Source: JAVBSC01 sp031547305
GTDB taxonomy: Bacteria > Desulfobacterota > Desulfovibrionia > Desulfovibrionales > Desulfovibrionaceae
Reading direction: 5' to 3'
Assembly: GCA_031547305.1 (NCBI GenBank)
Contig: JAVBSC010000049.1
Coordinates: 1-50,010, forward strand
DNA: 50,010 nucleotides
Shown here: positions 1 to 9,018 of the stretch, in pieces
Layout: each line of letters starts with the position of its first letter
How positions within the stretch are numbered: position 1 is the first letter of the stretch
Notes under the pieces: model-generated
The model's input: only the letters and a program-made list of their open reading frames with translations
What the model was told of the DNA's origin: nothing
Databases searched by the model: none
Program-made: the position numbers and the translations under genes

Positions 1-257
1 AGCATCTGCAAAACCCGGCTGACCGTTCCCATTTCAAAAAGATCCCCCAGTGTCGGGTGATCCAGATCCGCGCTGCGCTGGGAAACCAGAAAAATCTGCT
101 TGTCGTAATCCGCGATGGCGGTTTCCACCGCCTGGATTGAAGCGGCCCGGCCAACGAACATGGGCACTATGGAACGCGGAAACATAACCACTTCACGCAG
201 CGGCATCAACGGCAGAAGTGACCTCGATGCATCATACTTTTTGTAGTCAGCGGACAT
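1..257 (-). CDS. lon: Lon protease, N-terminal fragment (cut by window edge)
   Basis: Reading from the ATG at 257 toward base 1 gives about 85 residues beginning MSADYKKYDASRSLLPLMPL, followed by REVVMFP and PMFVGR. This is the start of the Lon substrate-binding domain (LPLMPLREVVMFP signature). Lon is an ATP-dependent cytoplasmic serine protease that removes misfolded and regulatory proteins. The rest, including the AAA+ and protease domains, lies outside the window. A GGAG ribosome site sits 7 bases before the ATG. It is the last gene of a tig-clpP-clpX-lon block on this strand, an order common in proteobacteria, but a 547-bp gap separates it from clpX, so it probably has its own promoter. 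Confidence 0.9.
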   Translation of the reverse strand, partial: MSADYKKYDASRSLLPLMPLREVVMFPRSIVPMFVGRAASIQAVETAIADYDKQIFLVSQRSADLDHPTLGDLFEMGTVSRVLQM

Positions 258-804
258 GACGGCTCTCCACGCATTCAATAGTCTTGTTTATCTGTAGCAT
301 TTCAGTTGATAGAGTCTACTAACGTCAAAATACAAGTGTTTCAGCTTGCCGGTGAATAAAAATTTTCCCGCGTCCGCTCTGCGAGCAAACCGCGACATCG
401 CCACTCCTGGCACGGTATTCCAAATTTTAAATGCCGTGAACGTTCGCAATAATGTTAAACTGCGGAAATAAATGAACTTTACGTCCACGCGACAATACGG
501 AGCCACGGCATCCGCGAACGGCTGCTGCCATGTCTCCGTCAGAACATTTTTGAGTCACAATGTTCTACTCTATTGGAAGGCTCGCAAAATAAATATGCAA
601 AAGGCTGTGACCAATGGTGAATTTGACTGTTGCCACTCGTTTATTCTGCAATTAGGCATTGGAGGACAAGTTGTCAATCGGCAAAAATATATCTTGAATA
701 TCATTTCATAAAACAGGAATACCCCGGTTTTATACTTGAAAAAGCAAAAACCGGGGCGGAGCTGTATATTGCGAATTCGCCGGCCGGGGAGCGTTTGAAA
801 AGGC
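258..804. other. lon-clpX intergenic region, no gene supported
   Basis: This 547-bp stretch is AT-richer than its surroundings. Short open frames on both strands have no ribosome sites or recognisable protein features. Visible structure is an imperfect inverted repeat at 411-438 (CACGGTATT / AATGCCGTG) and the hairpin at 722-756, listed separately. A TTGACG hexamer on the minus strand about 65 bases upstream of lon could be a -35 element, but no convincing -10 follows it. Confidence 0.5.
722..756 (-). terminator. hairpin downstream of clpX, probable terminator
   Basis: A perfect 10-bp inverted repeat (CCCCGGTTTT / AAAACCGGGG) with a 15-base loop begins about 50 bases past the clpX stop. The following minus-strand sequence is only moderately T-rich, so termination may be partial. 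It separates clpX from lon. Confidence 0.5.
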
Positions 805-2079
805 TCAGGCGCCGGCCGCATCCGTTTTAAGCGCGGCCGCGTCCTTGTCGTAAATGTACAGCGGGCTTTTGCCTTTTTCAATAACCGCCGCGTTAACCAC
901 GCATTCCTTGACTCCATGCTGATCCGGCAGGGAATACATGATATCCAGCATGGATTTTTCCAGCACATTGCGCAGGCCGCGCGCCCCGGTTTTACGCTCC
1001 ATGGCCAGGGAGGCCACGGCTTTAAGGGCGTCCTGGGTAAAGCGCAGGGTCACCTTGTCCAGCTCAAAAAGCTTCTGGTACTGGCGCACCAAGGCGTTTT
1101 TGGGCTCGGTGAGCACGCGGATAAGGTCTTCCTCGCCAAGTTCCTCCACGTGGGTGACCACAGGAATTCGGCCCACGAATTCCGGAATCAGGCCGAACTT
1201 GACCAGATCGTTCGGATGGATGTTGGAGAGCGGATCTTTGCCGGCTGCCGCCGACTCGATTTTGGCCCCAAAGCCCATGGAGCGCCCGCGGCTGCGTTGC
1301 TCCACGATTTTGTCCAGGCCGATGAAGGCCCCGCCCAGAATGAACAGGATATTTGAGGTATCCATGCGGATATATTCCTGCTGCGGATGCTTGCGGCCGC
1401 CCTTGGGCGGAATGTTCGCTTCCGTGCCTTCGATTATTTTGAGCAGGGCCTGCTGCACTCCCTCGCCGGACACGTCGCGGGTAATCGACGGGCTGTCGCC
1501 CTTGCGGGAGATTTTATCGATTTCGTCTATATAGATGATTCCCTTGCCGGCGGATTCCAGATCGTAATCCGCGTTCTGGAGCAGCTGGACCAGGATGTTT
1601 TCCACATCCTCGCCCACGTAGCCGGCTTCGGTCAGGGTGGTGGCGTCCGCTATGGCGAAAGGCACCTTGAGGGTGCGGGCCAGGGTTTTAGCCAGAAGAG
1701 TTTTGCCGCTGCCGGAGGGCCCGACCAGCAGTATGTTGCTTTTTTCCAGCTCCACTTCACCGCCGATGGCCTTGGCGAAAAATACCCGCTTATAATGGTT
1801 GTGCACGGCCACGGCCAGGTTTTTCTTGGCCTGGGTCTGGCCGATGACGTATTCGTCCAGTTTGGCCTTTATTTCCGAAGGGCTTAAAAGACGCCCTTCT
1901 TCGCGCACTTCCTCAGCCGTCTGATCCAGCATGATATCGTTGCACAGTTCAATGCATTCGTCGCAAATGGCAACCGTGCCCGGACCGGCGATCAGCCGTT
2001 TGACCTGGTCTTCGCCCTTGTCGCAAAAAGAGCAGCGCAAGCCGCTGTGATTGATTGGTGGCATGTTGTTCTTTGCCAT
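805..2079 (-). CDS. clpX: ClpX, ATP-dependent Clp protease ATP-binding subunit
   Basis: 424 residues, the usual ClpX length. The N-terminal zinc-binding domain has C16, C19, C39 and C42. The AAA+ domain shows Walker A GPSGSGKT (120-127) and Walker B IIYIDEIDK. A GFGA loop of the type that docks on ClpP follows RSM. ClpX forms a cytoplasmic hexamer that unfolds tagged or native substrates and feeds them into ClpP, encoded 48 bp upstream in the same direction. Co-transcription with clpP is likely from the spacing. Residues and length match the family, so the assignment is secure. Confidence 0.97.
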   Translation of the reverse strand: MAKNNMPPINHSGLRCSFCDKGEDQVKRLIAGPGTVAICDECIELCNDIMLDQTAEEVREEGRLLSPSEIKAKLDEYVIGQTQAKKNLAVAVHNHYKRVFFAKAIGGEVELEKSNILLVGPSGSGKTLLAKTLARTLKVPFAIADATTLTEAGYVGEDVENILVQLLQNADYDLESAGKGIIYIDEIDKISRKGDSPSITRDVSGEGVQQALLKIIEGTEANIPPKGGRKHPQQEYIRMDTSNILFILGGAFIGLDKIVEQRSRGRSMGFGAKIESAAAGKDPLSNIHPNDLVKFGLIPEFVGRIPVVTHVEELGEEDLIRVLTEPKNALVRQYQKLFELDKVTLRFTQDALKAVASLAMERKTGARGLRNVLEKSMLDIMYSLPDQHGVKECVVNAAVIEKGKSPLYIYDKDAAALKTDAAGA

Positions 2080-2127
2080 TATGTACCTGCCCGGCCGCTT
2101 CCACGGCGGCCTAACATTAATATGGTC

Positions 2128-2736
2128 CTATTTGGAATCCGAACTTGGCGTCAGATCGTTGCGGGAGGTCAGCACCTTGTCTATCAGACCGAACGCCGCC
2201 GCCTCGTCCGCGCCCATAAAATTGTCGCGCTCGGTGCGCTCAAATATTTCACGTTCTTCCCGGCCGCTGTGCCGGGCCATGATCTGGTTGAGCATTTCCT
2301 TTAAGCGCAGCACTTCTTTGGCCTGAATGTCAATGTCTGTGGCTTGCCCGCGGAATCCGCCGGACGGCTGGTGAATCATGATCCGGCTGTGCGGCAGGGC
2401 GTAGCGCATGCCCGGAGCGCCGGCGGCCAGAAGCAAGGCTCCCATGCTGGCGGCCTGGCCCAGGCAGAGCGTGGCCACCGGCGGGCTGACGTACTGCATG
2501 GTGTCGTAAATAGCCAGGCCGGCCGTAACCGATCCGCCAGGGGAATTTATGTACAGGTAGATTTCTTTTTCCGGATCCTCGGATTCCAAAAACAAAAGCT
2601 GGGCGCAAATCAGAGACGCCACATGATCGTCCACAGCTTCGCCCAGAAGGATAATCCGGTCTTTGAGGAGCCGCGAATAAATGTCGTAAGCCCGCTCAAC
2701 CCGCCCGGTCGTCTCGATTACCATTGGTATGGGCAT
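2128..2736 (-). CDS. clpP: ClpP, Clp protease proteolytic subunit
   Basis: 202 residues. The serine protease triad is visible as S97 (GQAASMG), H122 (RIMIHQP) and D171 (ERDNFM), the canonical spacing. ClpP assembles into a two-ring 14-mer in the cytoplasm and degrades proteins delivered by ClpX. The ATG at 2736 begins MPIPMVIETT, the usual ClpP start, with no obvious propeptide. It lies between tig and clpX on the same strand. Confidence 0.97.
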   Translation of the reverse strand: MPIPMVIETTGRVERAYDIYSRLLKDRIILLGEAVDDHVASLICAQLLFLESEDPEKEIYLYINSPGGSVTAGLAIYDTMQYVSPPVATLCLGQAASMGALLLAAGAPGMRYALPHSRIMIHQPSGGFRGQATDIDIQAKEVLRLKEMLNQIMARHSGREEREIFERTERDNFMGADEAAAFGLIDKVLTSRNDLTPSSDSK

Positions 2737-2782
2737 AAAAAATCCCCCGTCGCCGCACAGCCGGCGTCAGCCGGTTGTGCGC

Positions 2783-2788
2783 ATTATA
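2783..2788 (-). promoter_or_regulatory. possible -10 element for clpP
   Basis: A perfect TATAAT on the minus strand lies about 47 bases before the clpP ATG. No good -35 hexamer is seen 16-18 bases upstream, where the sequence is A-rich. The leader between it and the ATG contains a small CCGGC/GCCGG hairpin. Confidence 0.35.
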
Positions 2789-2920
2789 TCGTCCGTTTTT
2801 TTTAAAAGTACAGGGCCAAATTTATCTTCGGCCGAAACGCCGCTGAATACATAAAACCGAAGCCGTGGATTCCCGCCTTTATCCGGCGCTCAGGCGCGGT
2901 TTTTTTAATATTAAGCATGA

Positions 2921-2947
2921 GCCCCGGACAGGTCAACCGTCCGGGGC
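2921..2947 (-). terminator. hairpin downstream of trigger factor
   Basis: A perfect 9-bp inverted repeat (GCCCCGGAC / GTCCGGGGC) lies 22 bases after the tig stop. No immediate T tract follows, so it may be a weak terminator or an RNA-stabilising structure between tig and clpP. Confidence 0.45.
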
Positions 2948-2968
2948 CGCTTTGAATCGCCTTACGGT

Positions 2969-4339
2969 TTAGTTCCCTTCGTCCGGAACAGCTTCCGCCT
3001 TGGCCGGGGCCGCGGCTTCGCCCCGCTCCTCCAGCTTGCTGAAGTGGCCGGCCGGCACCTTGGCGATCCTGGCTTTGTCATAAATCGCGTTCATGGCCTT
3101 GTCCGCCAGCAGGCGGTCACGCAGGGCGAAGATCATGTCCCGTTCCTGGTACTGGGCCTTCAGGGCGTTGAAATCCTGCCCGGACTTGGCGGCCATCTCC
3201 CGAATCTGGGCGTCCACCTCGAATTCGTTTACCGAAAGGCCTTCCTTTTTGGCCGCGCTGAGCAGAAAAACCTGAACCCTGGCGAAATTTTCAGCTTCTT
3301 TGGCCGACTCGGCCTTGAGTTCGTCCATGTTCTTGCCGATAGAGGTCAGGCTTTTGCCCTGGCGCTGCAACCGGCTTTGCAAGTCCGCCAGAATGTTCGT
3401 CTGAAAAGCCCGGACCATGGATTCCGGCACGGGGAACTCCACCATCTTGAGCAGAGATTCCAGCATGCGCTGCTGCCCGGAGGAGCGGCACAAGTCAGCG
3501 CGCGTCTTCATATAAGATTCCCGGACGGTTTCCCGCATTTTTTCCAGGCTTTCAAAGTTGCCGGCCTTTTTGGCGAATTCCGCGTCCAACTCCGGCAGGT
3601 TGCGCTGCTCAATGGAATGCAGTTTAACTTTCATGGTCAGTGTTTTGCCCACAAAGTCCGGATTCACGAAGTCTTCCGGGAAGGTGATTTTGCCTTCCTT
3701 TTCCTCGCCGACCCTGACGGTTTTCACCAGGGCCTCAAAATCCTCCAGGGCCTGCCGATCCCCCAGGGGCATCTGCATGTTTTCCGCCTTGATGCCGGGC
3801 ACGGGCTTGCCTTCGTCGTCAAAAGCGCTGAAATCAATGTTCACCAGGTCGCCGTCCACTGGCAGGCGGTCTTCTTCCACCTTGCTGTAGGTGGCCATGT
3901 TGCCGCGCACCCGCTCCAGCACCGCGTCCACTTCCGCCTCGTTCACTTCCGGCAGTTCTTCTTCCACCTCAAAGCCTTCATAGGCCGGCAGTTCGAATTC
4001 CGGCAGCACTTCAAAGGAAAAACTGTAGGCGAATTCCTTATCGCGCTCCAGTTCAGCGCCGTCGTATTGAATTCCGGAAATGGGCTCCGCCTTCAGTTCC
4101 CCAATGATCTGGTTGATGTGCACGTTCACCAGATCCGTGGTGGATTCCCGGTACACTTCCTTGCGGAAGCGGTTTTCCACGATCTGCGCGGGCACCTTGC
4201 CCTTGCGGAACCCGTCCAGGCTCACGTTGGTGCGGTACATGGCCAGGGTGGCGCCCAGAGAGGCGTTAACCTCTTCCGCCGGAACGGTGACGCTGACTTT
4301 CCTTTTTACCGGGGAGACATCTTCAACAGCGTATTGCAT
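2969..4339 (-). CDS. tig: Trigger factor, ribosome-associated chaperone
   Basis: 456 residues. The ribosome-binding signature GFRKGKVP is at residues 43-50. A central FKBP-like peptidyl-prolyl isomerase domain (about 150-245) follows, then a long helical C-terminal chaperone domain ending in an Ala/Glu-rich tail. Trigger factor binds L23 at the peptide exit of the ribosome and shields nascent chains. Its position upstream of clpP and clpX links folding to degradation, as in many proteobacteria. Confidence 0.96.
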   Translation of the reverse strand: MQYAVEDVSPVKRKVSVTVPAEEVNASLGATLAMYRTNVSLDGFRKGKVPAQIVENRFRKEVYRESTTDLVNVHINQIIGELKAEPISGIQYDGAELERDKEFAYSFSFEVLPEFELPAYEGFEVEEELPEVNEAEVDAVLERVRGNMATYSKVEEDRLPVDGDLVNIDFSAFDDEGKPVPGIKAENMQMPLGDRQALEDFEALVKTVRVGEEKEGKITFPEDFVNPDFVGKTLTMKVKLHSIEQRNLPELDAEFAKKAGNFESLEKMRETVRESYMKTRADLCRSSGQQRMLESLLKMVEFPVPESMVRAFQTNILADLQSRLQRQGKSLTSIGKNMDELKAESAKEAENFARVQVFLLSAAKKEGLSVNEFEVDAQIREMAAKSGQDFNALKAQYQERDMIFALRDRLLADKAMNAIYDKARIAKVPAGHFSKLEERGEAAAPAKAEAVPDEGN

Positions 4340-4574
4340 TGGAAAACCCTCTCAAAATTTGGGGATGACGCGCGCGGCCGGGGGGCTGCCCCGGCCAACG
4401 GCGAAATACTGCGAACAGTTTCAAAAAGAAGTCGCTTTAGTACAAACTGGTATTTTTAGAATAGTGCGGGTTTTTTGTAAAGCGGGAAAAAGCGTCAAAA
4501 CAAGGCGCGTAAAAACGCCGTGACGTGGAAGCGCCGTGACTGAACGCATTCGCGCGCATGGCGCCGGTAACGCG

Positions 4575-5312
4575 TTACAGGCGGAACGGACCGCCCTGCC
4601 CGCCCGTCTCGCCAAAAACCTTATCCAGCCCCAGGTCGCGCAGCAGTTTGACTATGTGGCTGGTGCGGGTAAAGCCGAATTTCGTCAGAATGCCGTGGAT
4701 CTGCTTTTTTACCGTGATGGGTTCCACCGAGCGAAACCTGGCCATCTGGGCGACCGTTTTATCCTGGAGCAACAGCCGCAGGATTTCCCGCTCGGAATAA
4801 GTAAGCGAAGCGATGGCGTGCACAAAGGGAGCGAGGTTTTCCTCCGAACGCCGCAATCTGGCGAATTCCGTGCGCAATACCGCCTGCAGCCTGGGTTCCA
4901 GGCTGGGCTTGCCGGCATGGGCGCCGCGGATATGCGCGAAAAGCACCTCCGGAGCCTCAGTCTTGATTATGTAATCAATCGCGCCGGCGGAAAGCGCGGC
5001 ATAGACCAGTTCGTCCGTTTCATGGATGGTCAGGAAGATGATCCCCGCTTTGATTCCGGCCTGAAGGATCGCCTTCGTTGCCCGCGTTCCCGCGTGAATG
5101 TCCTCCATTTCCATGTCCATGAGGATGATGTCCGCCGGCGTGGCGTTCGCCAGTTCGACGATTTCCGCGCCTGTGGCGGCTTCCCCCACCACCGCCATGT
5201 CCGTCTGGGAGTTCAGTTTTTCCACAAGATCAGCGCGGATGATCGCGTAGTCCTCAGCTACAAGCAGCCTGATTTTCCCTTTGGCGATCATCCGCGTCAT
5301 TCCCGTGTTCAT
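4575..5312 (-). CDS. NarL/FixJ-type response regulator, LuxR-type DNA-binding domain
   Basis: 245 residues. The receiver domain (about 13-130) has the acidic pair E20/D21, the phosphoacceptor D66 (ILMDMEM) and a conserved lysine in YIIKTEAP. The C-terminal domain (about 165-235) is a LuxR-type helix-turn-helix (LTYSEREILRLLLQDKTV). The ATG at 5312 is one base past the TGA of the sulfatase gene, so the two are translationally coupled. It is the last gene of the transporter/sulfatase operon. The histidine kinase divergent from the far end of this operon is its likely partner; that pairing is an inference from position. Confidence 0.9.
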   Translation of the reverse strand: MNTGMTRMIAKGKIRLLVAEDYAIIRADLVEKLNSQTDMAVVGEAATGAEIVELANATPADIILMDMEMEDIHAGTRATKAILQAGIKAGIIFLTIHETDELVYAALSAGAIDYIIKTEAPEVLFAHIRGAHAGKPSLEPRLQAVLRTEFARLRRSEENLAPFVHAIASLTYSEREILRLLLQDKTVAQMARFRSVEPITVKKQIHGILTKFGFTRTSHIVKLLRDLGLDKVFGETGGQGGPFRL

Positions 5313-5313
5313 C

Positions 5314-6762
5314 TCAAATCACGGTTGGAGGCAACTTTGAAGCTTCAGAGCTGTTGCCCCACAACTCCATCTGCGGCGGCCGCGCCAGCTCCTCGAAGCG
5401 GCTGACCAGCGCCACGTTGCGGGAGCGCTCCACCTGTTCCCGCTCCACGGCGCCGGCCTTCGGCAGATCGCTCCATTCCCCGCGCAGGGCGTTGGCCAGA
5501 GCCGGCCGCTCGCCAATCAGGTTATGTTGCTCGAACGGATCCGCCTCAACGTCGAACAAGGCGTCCCAGGCCTCGTACTTGTGGTATGTCTGCAACTTGA
5601 AGCGGCCTTGCCTGGCCATGCGGGCAAAGGTAAACCCGCCCGCGTCCGGGGCCAGCAGTTCCGCCGTCACGGTCCGGCCCTCCGCTTCCTTCGGGGAATC
5701 TCCGGCCAATATAGGCGCAAGGCTTTCCCCGTCCTGCGCCGTGGGCAGGGGCACCCCGGCCAGTCCGCACAGCGTCGGCCCCAGGTCGAGAACGCTTGTC
5801 GGCGCGTCCCAGCGCCGCCCCGGCGTCACGCCTTCACCGGCGAACAACAGGGGGATCTTCAACGACTTTTCATAAAAGGCGTCCTTGCCCACCAGGCCGC
5901 GCTCGCCGCACATGTCGCCATGATCCGAGAGATAGGCGAACACGCCCCTGCGCCCGGAGCGGGCCAGCCAATCATTGAAAGCGGCGCGCACCGCGCCCAC
6001 CTGGCTGTCGATCCTTTCGACCATTCCGCAATAAGCGGCCCTTATTCTGACGGCCAGCGCCTCGTCAAACCCTTTGCCCGCCCGTTTGGCCAGCAGAGGG
6101 TTCATGTCCGCCGGGGGGCGGCAGCCAAAGGGCGCTTCAACCAGCGAAAGGTATTTTTTATACAAGTCCGGCGGCGCGACATAGGGAAAATGCGGCCCGT
6201 AGGTGCCTACAAGAACAAACTGCGGCTTATCGTGCGCTTTGGCCAGAAAGGCCAGGGCCGCCTCCACCACGTCCCGGTCGTAGTCCAGCACCGGGGAATC
6301 GCCGCCGCCGACAATCTCCGTGGCGCATTCGCCCCGGAAGGTATCCCGGTGCACCCCCCGGATTGCCCGCAAGCGCTCCAAAGGGCGGGCCCAAGTCATC
6401 GGCGTGGTGTCCCCGACCAGGCGGTTCAGGAACCCGTGCCGCTGATCCGGCCCGACAAAATGCATCCGGCCGACCAGTGTGGTCTCGTACCCGGCCGCCG
6501 CCAGCGCGTGAACAAAGGTGGCGTTGGTGCCGGGAAGCGTATCGTCATTGGTCAGGATTCCGGTGCGCGAGGGAAGCCGCCCGCTCAGCATGGCCATGCG
6601 CGCTGGCACGCACAAAGGGCAAGCCGTGTAGGCCTGTGTGAAGGACGCTCCTTCGCGGGCCATGGCCTCCAGGCTGGGCGTGCGCGCCGGGCCGCCCGTT
6701 AACGACGAGAGGAGCGGCGTGTGCTGGTCGCTCATGAAAACAAGAATATCCGGATGTTCCAT
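5314..6762 (-). CDS. Sulfatase (alkaline phosphatase superfamily), cytoplasmic-looking
   Basis: 482 residues. The formylglycine motif C-x-P-x-R is present as C51-V-P-A-R, followed by the sulfatase stretch AMLSGRLPSRTG. Metal ligands are suggested by D12-Q13 near the start and by YLSDHGDMCGERG later. The cysteine must be oxidised by a maturase, and none is encoded here. There is no signal peptide, so it probably acts in the cytoplasm on an imported sulfate ester. The overall layout resembles choline-sulfatase-like enzymes, but the substrate cannot be read from sequence. It lies downstream of an ABC importer and directly before a response regulator. Confidence 0.9.
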   Translation of the reverse strand: MEHPDILVFMSDQHTPLLSSLTGGPARTPSLEAMAREGASFTQAYTACPLCVPARMAMLSGRLPSRTGILTNDDTLPGTNATFVHALAAAGYETTLVGRMHFVGPDQRHGFLNRLVGDTTPMTWARPLERLRAIRGVHRDTFRGECATEIVGGGDSPVLDYDRDVVEAALAFLAKAHDKPQFVLVGTYGPHFPYVAPPDLYKKYLSLVEAPFGCRPPADMNPLLAKRAGKGFDEALAVRIRAAYCGMVERIDSQVGAVRAAFNDWLARSGRRGVFAYLSDHGDMCGERGLVGKDAFYEKSLKIPLLFAGEGVTPGRRWDAPTSVLDLGPTLCGLAGVPLPTAQDGESLAPILAGDSPKEAEGRTVTAELLAPDAGGFTFARMARQGRFKLQTYHKYEAWDALFDVEADPFEQHNLIGERPALANALRGEWSDLPKAGAVEREQVERSRNVALVSRFEELARPPQMELWGNSSEASKLPPTVI

Positions 6763-6814
6763 AAAGAGGATCTCCCATATCTGGCCTTGCGGCCGTGAGC
6801 CGGACGGCCGGCGG

Positions 6815-7825
6815 CTACTTCCGGCCGCTTTTGTCCAGCGCTTCTTTCATCAGATCAGTGCGCACGAACTTGTTCACGTCGCCGGATTTCACTTTCCCGT
6901 CCTTGATGAAATAATCAAGCTGTTTTTGGTAAATGCCCAGCAACGAGCCGTCCTCAAGCATTTTTTTCTCCTGCGCGGCCGAATAGAAAATGAAGTTGTT
7001 TCGCGTCTTGTTGAAATCCTCGAACCGCTTGTCGTTAAACTCCGCCGCGCTCTTGATGCAGGCGTCGTAATTCTTGGCCATGTAATCATAGCAATCGTAA
7101 AGCCCCATAATGAACCGGACTATGGCCTCGCGGTTTTCGGCCGAATATTTTGGGGTTACGGCCCAACTGCCGGGGAAGGTGGTGATGTCCTGGAACTGGC
7201 TGGCTGAAGCCAGCTCGATCAGATTTTCGGGCCCGACTTTTTCCTGCACGTTTGTGGTATGGAAATCCCAGCAGGCGATGGCGTCCACCTGATTGGCGAT
7301 AAAGGCCGCGACAGCGCCGGCCATATCCATATTGATCACCTTGATGTCGTCGCGGGAAAGGCCGGCCTTTTCCATGGCGAGCTTGAGGATTGTTTCGCCG
7401 GAGGTGCCCAGCTGCGTGGCGAAGGTTTTTCCTTTTAGATCCGCCAGAGTGTTTATTCCGGAATTTTTGCGCACGTAGATTCTTTCGGAGTTTGCGGTGA
7501 GGCAGAGCGAGATGATTTCAATCCTGCCGTCCGCCGCCATGGTATGCACGCCCTGGCCGATATAGCCGAGCTGGATGTCGCCGGAAACCATGGCCGCCAC
7601 TTCCGGTGGGCCGGCGGTGAATTTGATCCATTCCACCTCCAGGCCGCGTTTGGCGAAAAAGCCGTTGCCCGGCAGGCGGTCCGCGCCCGCGGCGATGCTT
7701 CCGCCCAGGCCCGGATGGTGGGCGACGCGCACCTTGATCGGCTTGAGGGCCTCGCCGGCGAAGGCGCTGGAGACGATACAACAAACAGCTAACAGGGCCA
7801 GGACCGCTCTCATCAACTTTCGCAT
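6815..7825 (-). CDS. ABC transporter substrate-binding protein, NitT/TauT (SsuA-like) family, copy 1
   Basis: 336 residues with a signal peptide (cleavage near SAFA-GEALK). The mature part has the family pattern: KIRVA-type N-terminal strand, then FFAKRGLEVEWIKF, LKGKTFATQLGTSGE, and a two-lobed fold that binds small organic or oxo-anions such as sulfonates, taurine or nitrate. It acts in the periplasm and delivers ligand to the permease encoded upstream. It is a close paralogue of the neighbouring binding protein (7978-8982); long stretches are identical, including the C-terminal IYQKQLDYFIKDGKVKSGDVNK. The ligand is unknown; the sulfatase next door suggests a sulfate ester or sulfonate. Confidence 0.9.
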   Translation of the reverse strand: MRKLMRAVLALLAVCCIVSSAFAGEALKPIKVRVAHHPGLGGSIAAGADRLPGNGFFAKRGLEVEWIKFTAGPPEVAAMVSGDIQLGYIGQGVHTMAADGRIEIISLCLTANSERIYVRKNSGINTLADLKGKTFATQLGTSGETILKLAMEKAGLSRDDIKVINMDMAGAVAAFIANQVDAIACWDFHTTNVQEKVGPENLIELASASQFQDITTFPGSWAVTPKYSAENREAIVRFIMGLYDCYDYMAKNYDACIKSAAEFNDKRFEDFNKTRNNFIFYSAAQEKKMLEDGSLLGIYQKQLDYFIKDGKVKSGDVNKFVRTDLMKEALDKSGRK

Positions 7826-7929
7826 GCCATTCTCCTGAAGTTAAGAATATTCACGATGCATTGATTCGTCTGAAAAACCTTGCCGCCAAAACCGCATCCC
7901 GGACAACATCCCCGCGCCGGGCGACTTGA

Positions 7930-7944
7930 GGCCGCCAGGCGGCC
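7930..7944. repeat. short GC-rich hairpin between the two binding-protein genes
   Basis: The inverted repeat GGCCGC / GCGGCC with a 3-base loop lies in the 152-bp spacer between the tandem paralogues. It could slow exonucleases or cause partial termination, making the amounts of the two proteins unequal. Confidence 0.35.
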
Positions 7945-7977
7945 ACCGCACTGACGCGCTTACATTCCATAAACGGC

Positions 7978-8982
7978 TTACCTGCCGCCCTTACCCAGCG
8001 CCTCGCTCATCAAGTCAATGCGGACATACTTGTTCACGTCGCCGGATTTAACTTTTCCGTCCTTAATGAAGTAGTCGAGCTGCTTCTGGTAGATGGCCTT
8101 AAGCGAACCGTCCTCGAACATTTTTTTCTGCTCCGCGGGCGGGAAGAAAATCAGGGTATCGCGCGTTTTATTGAAATCCTCGAACGTTCTTCCGTTAAGC
8201 TCGGCCGCGCTTTTGATGGCGGCGTCGTAATCCTTTTGCCGGAAGTCGTAGCAGTCGTGGAGCGCCATTAGGAAGCGGACGATGGTCTCGCGGTTTTCGG
8301 CCGCGTATTTGGGAGTTACAGCCCAACTGCCCGGGAAAGAGGTGATGTTTTGGAACTGGTCGGTGGAGGCCAGCTCGATCAGGTTGTCGCGGCCGACCTT
8401 TTCCTGCACGTTTGTGGCGTGGATGTCCCAACAGGCGATCGCGTCCACCTGGTTGGCGATGAACGCCGCCACCGCTCCGCCCATGTCCATGTTGATCACC
8501 TTGACGTCCTCGCGAGTGAGGCCGGCCTTTTCCAGAGCAAGCTTCAGGATGGTTTCGCCGGAGGTGCCGAGCTGCGTGGCGATGGTTTTGCCTTTAAGGC
8601 CGGCCAGATCGCTTATGCCGGAATTTTTGCGCGTAAAGATTCTTTCGGCGTTGCCCAGGTGGCTGAGCGAGATAAGGTCAATCTTCCCCTCGGCGGCCAG
8701 AGTATGCGCGCCGTGCCCGATATAGCCGAACTGGATGTCGCCGGAAATCATCGCCGCCACTTCCGGCGGGCCGGCGGTGAATTTGATCCACTCCACGTCC
8801 AGGCCGCGCTTGGCGAAGAAGCCGTTGCCCGGTATGCGGTCCACGCCCGGCGCAAGGCTGCCGCCCAGCCCGGGGTGGTAGGCGACGCGCACCTTGATCG
8901 GCTTGGTCTCGCCGGCGAGCGCGCCGGATGCGATAAAACAGAAAACCAGCATAACCAGGGCTGTTTTAAGCGACTTTCCCAT
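7978..8982 (-). CDS. ABC transporter substrate-binding protein, NitT/TauT (SsuA-like) family, copy 2
   Basis: 334 residues from the ATG at 8982, which has an AGGAG site 7 bases upstream; a TTG six codons earlier lacks one. A signal peptide is visible (ALVMLVFCFIASGALA). The mature protein is closely similar to the next gene downstream, consistent with a tandem duplication. Differences such as HLGNAERIFTRKN versus LTANSERIYVRKN lie in the ligand-binding half and may mean different ligand ranges. It is the first binding protein after the ATPase gene. Confidence 0.9.
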   Translation of the reverse strand: MGKSLKTALVMLVFCFIASGALAGETKPIKVRVAYHPGLGGSLAPGVDRIPGNGFFAKRGLDVEWIKFTAGPPEVAAMISGDIQFGYIGHGAHTLAAEGKIDLISLSHLGNAERIFTRKNSGISDLAGLKGKTIATQLGTSGETILKLALEKAGLTREDVKVINMDMGGAVAAFIANQVDAIACWDIHATNVQEKVGRDNLIELASTDQFQNITSFPGSWAVTPKYAAENRETIVRFLMALHDCYDFRQKDYDAAIKSAAELNGRTFEDFNKTRDTLIFFPPAEQKKMFEDGSLKAIYQKQLDYFIKDGKVKSGDVNKYVRIDLMSEALGKGGR

Positions 8983-9018
8983 GATCTTCTCCTGGAGCAA
9001 TTTGATTTGAAAAACGCT

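Noticed and set aside
472..711. 79-codon frame between lon and clpX
   Set aside because: No ribosome site, no family pattern, and composition unlike neighbouring genes.
3044..4459. Long open frame opposite trigger factor
   Set aside because: It mirrors tig codons, is His/Phe/Gly-rich and has no ribosome site or recognisable domain; tig on the other strand is certain.
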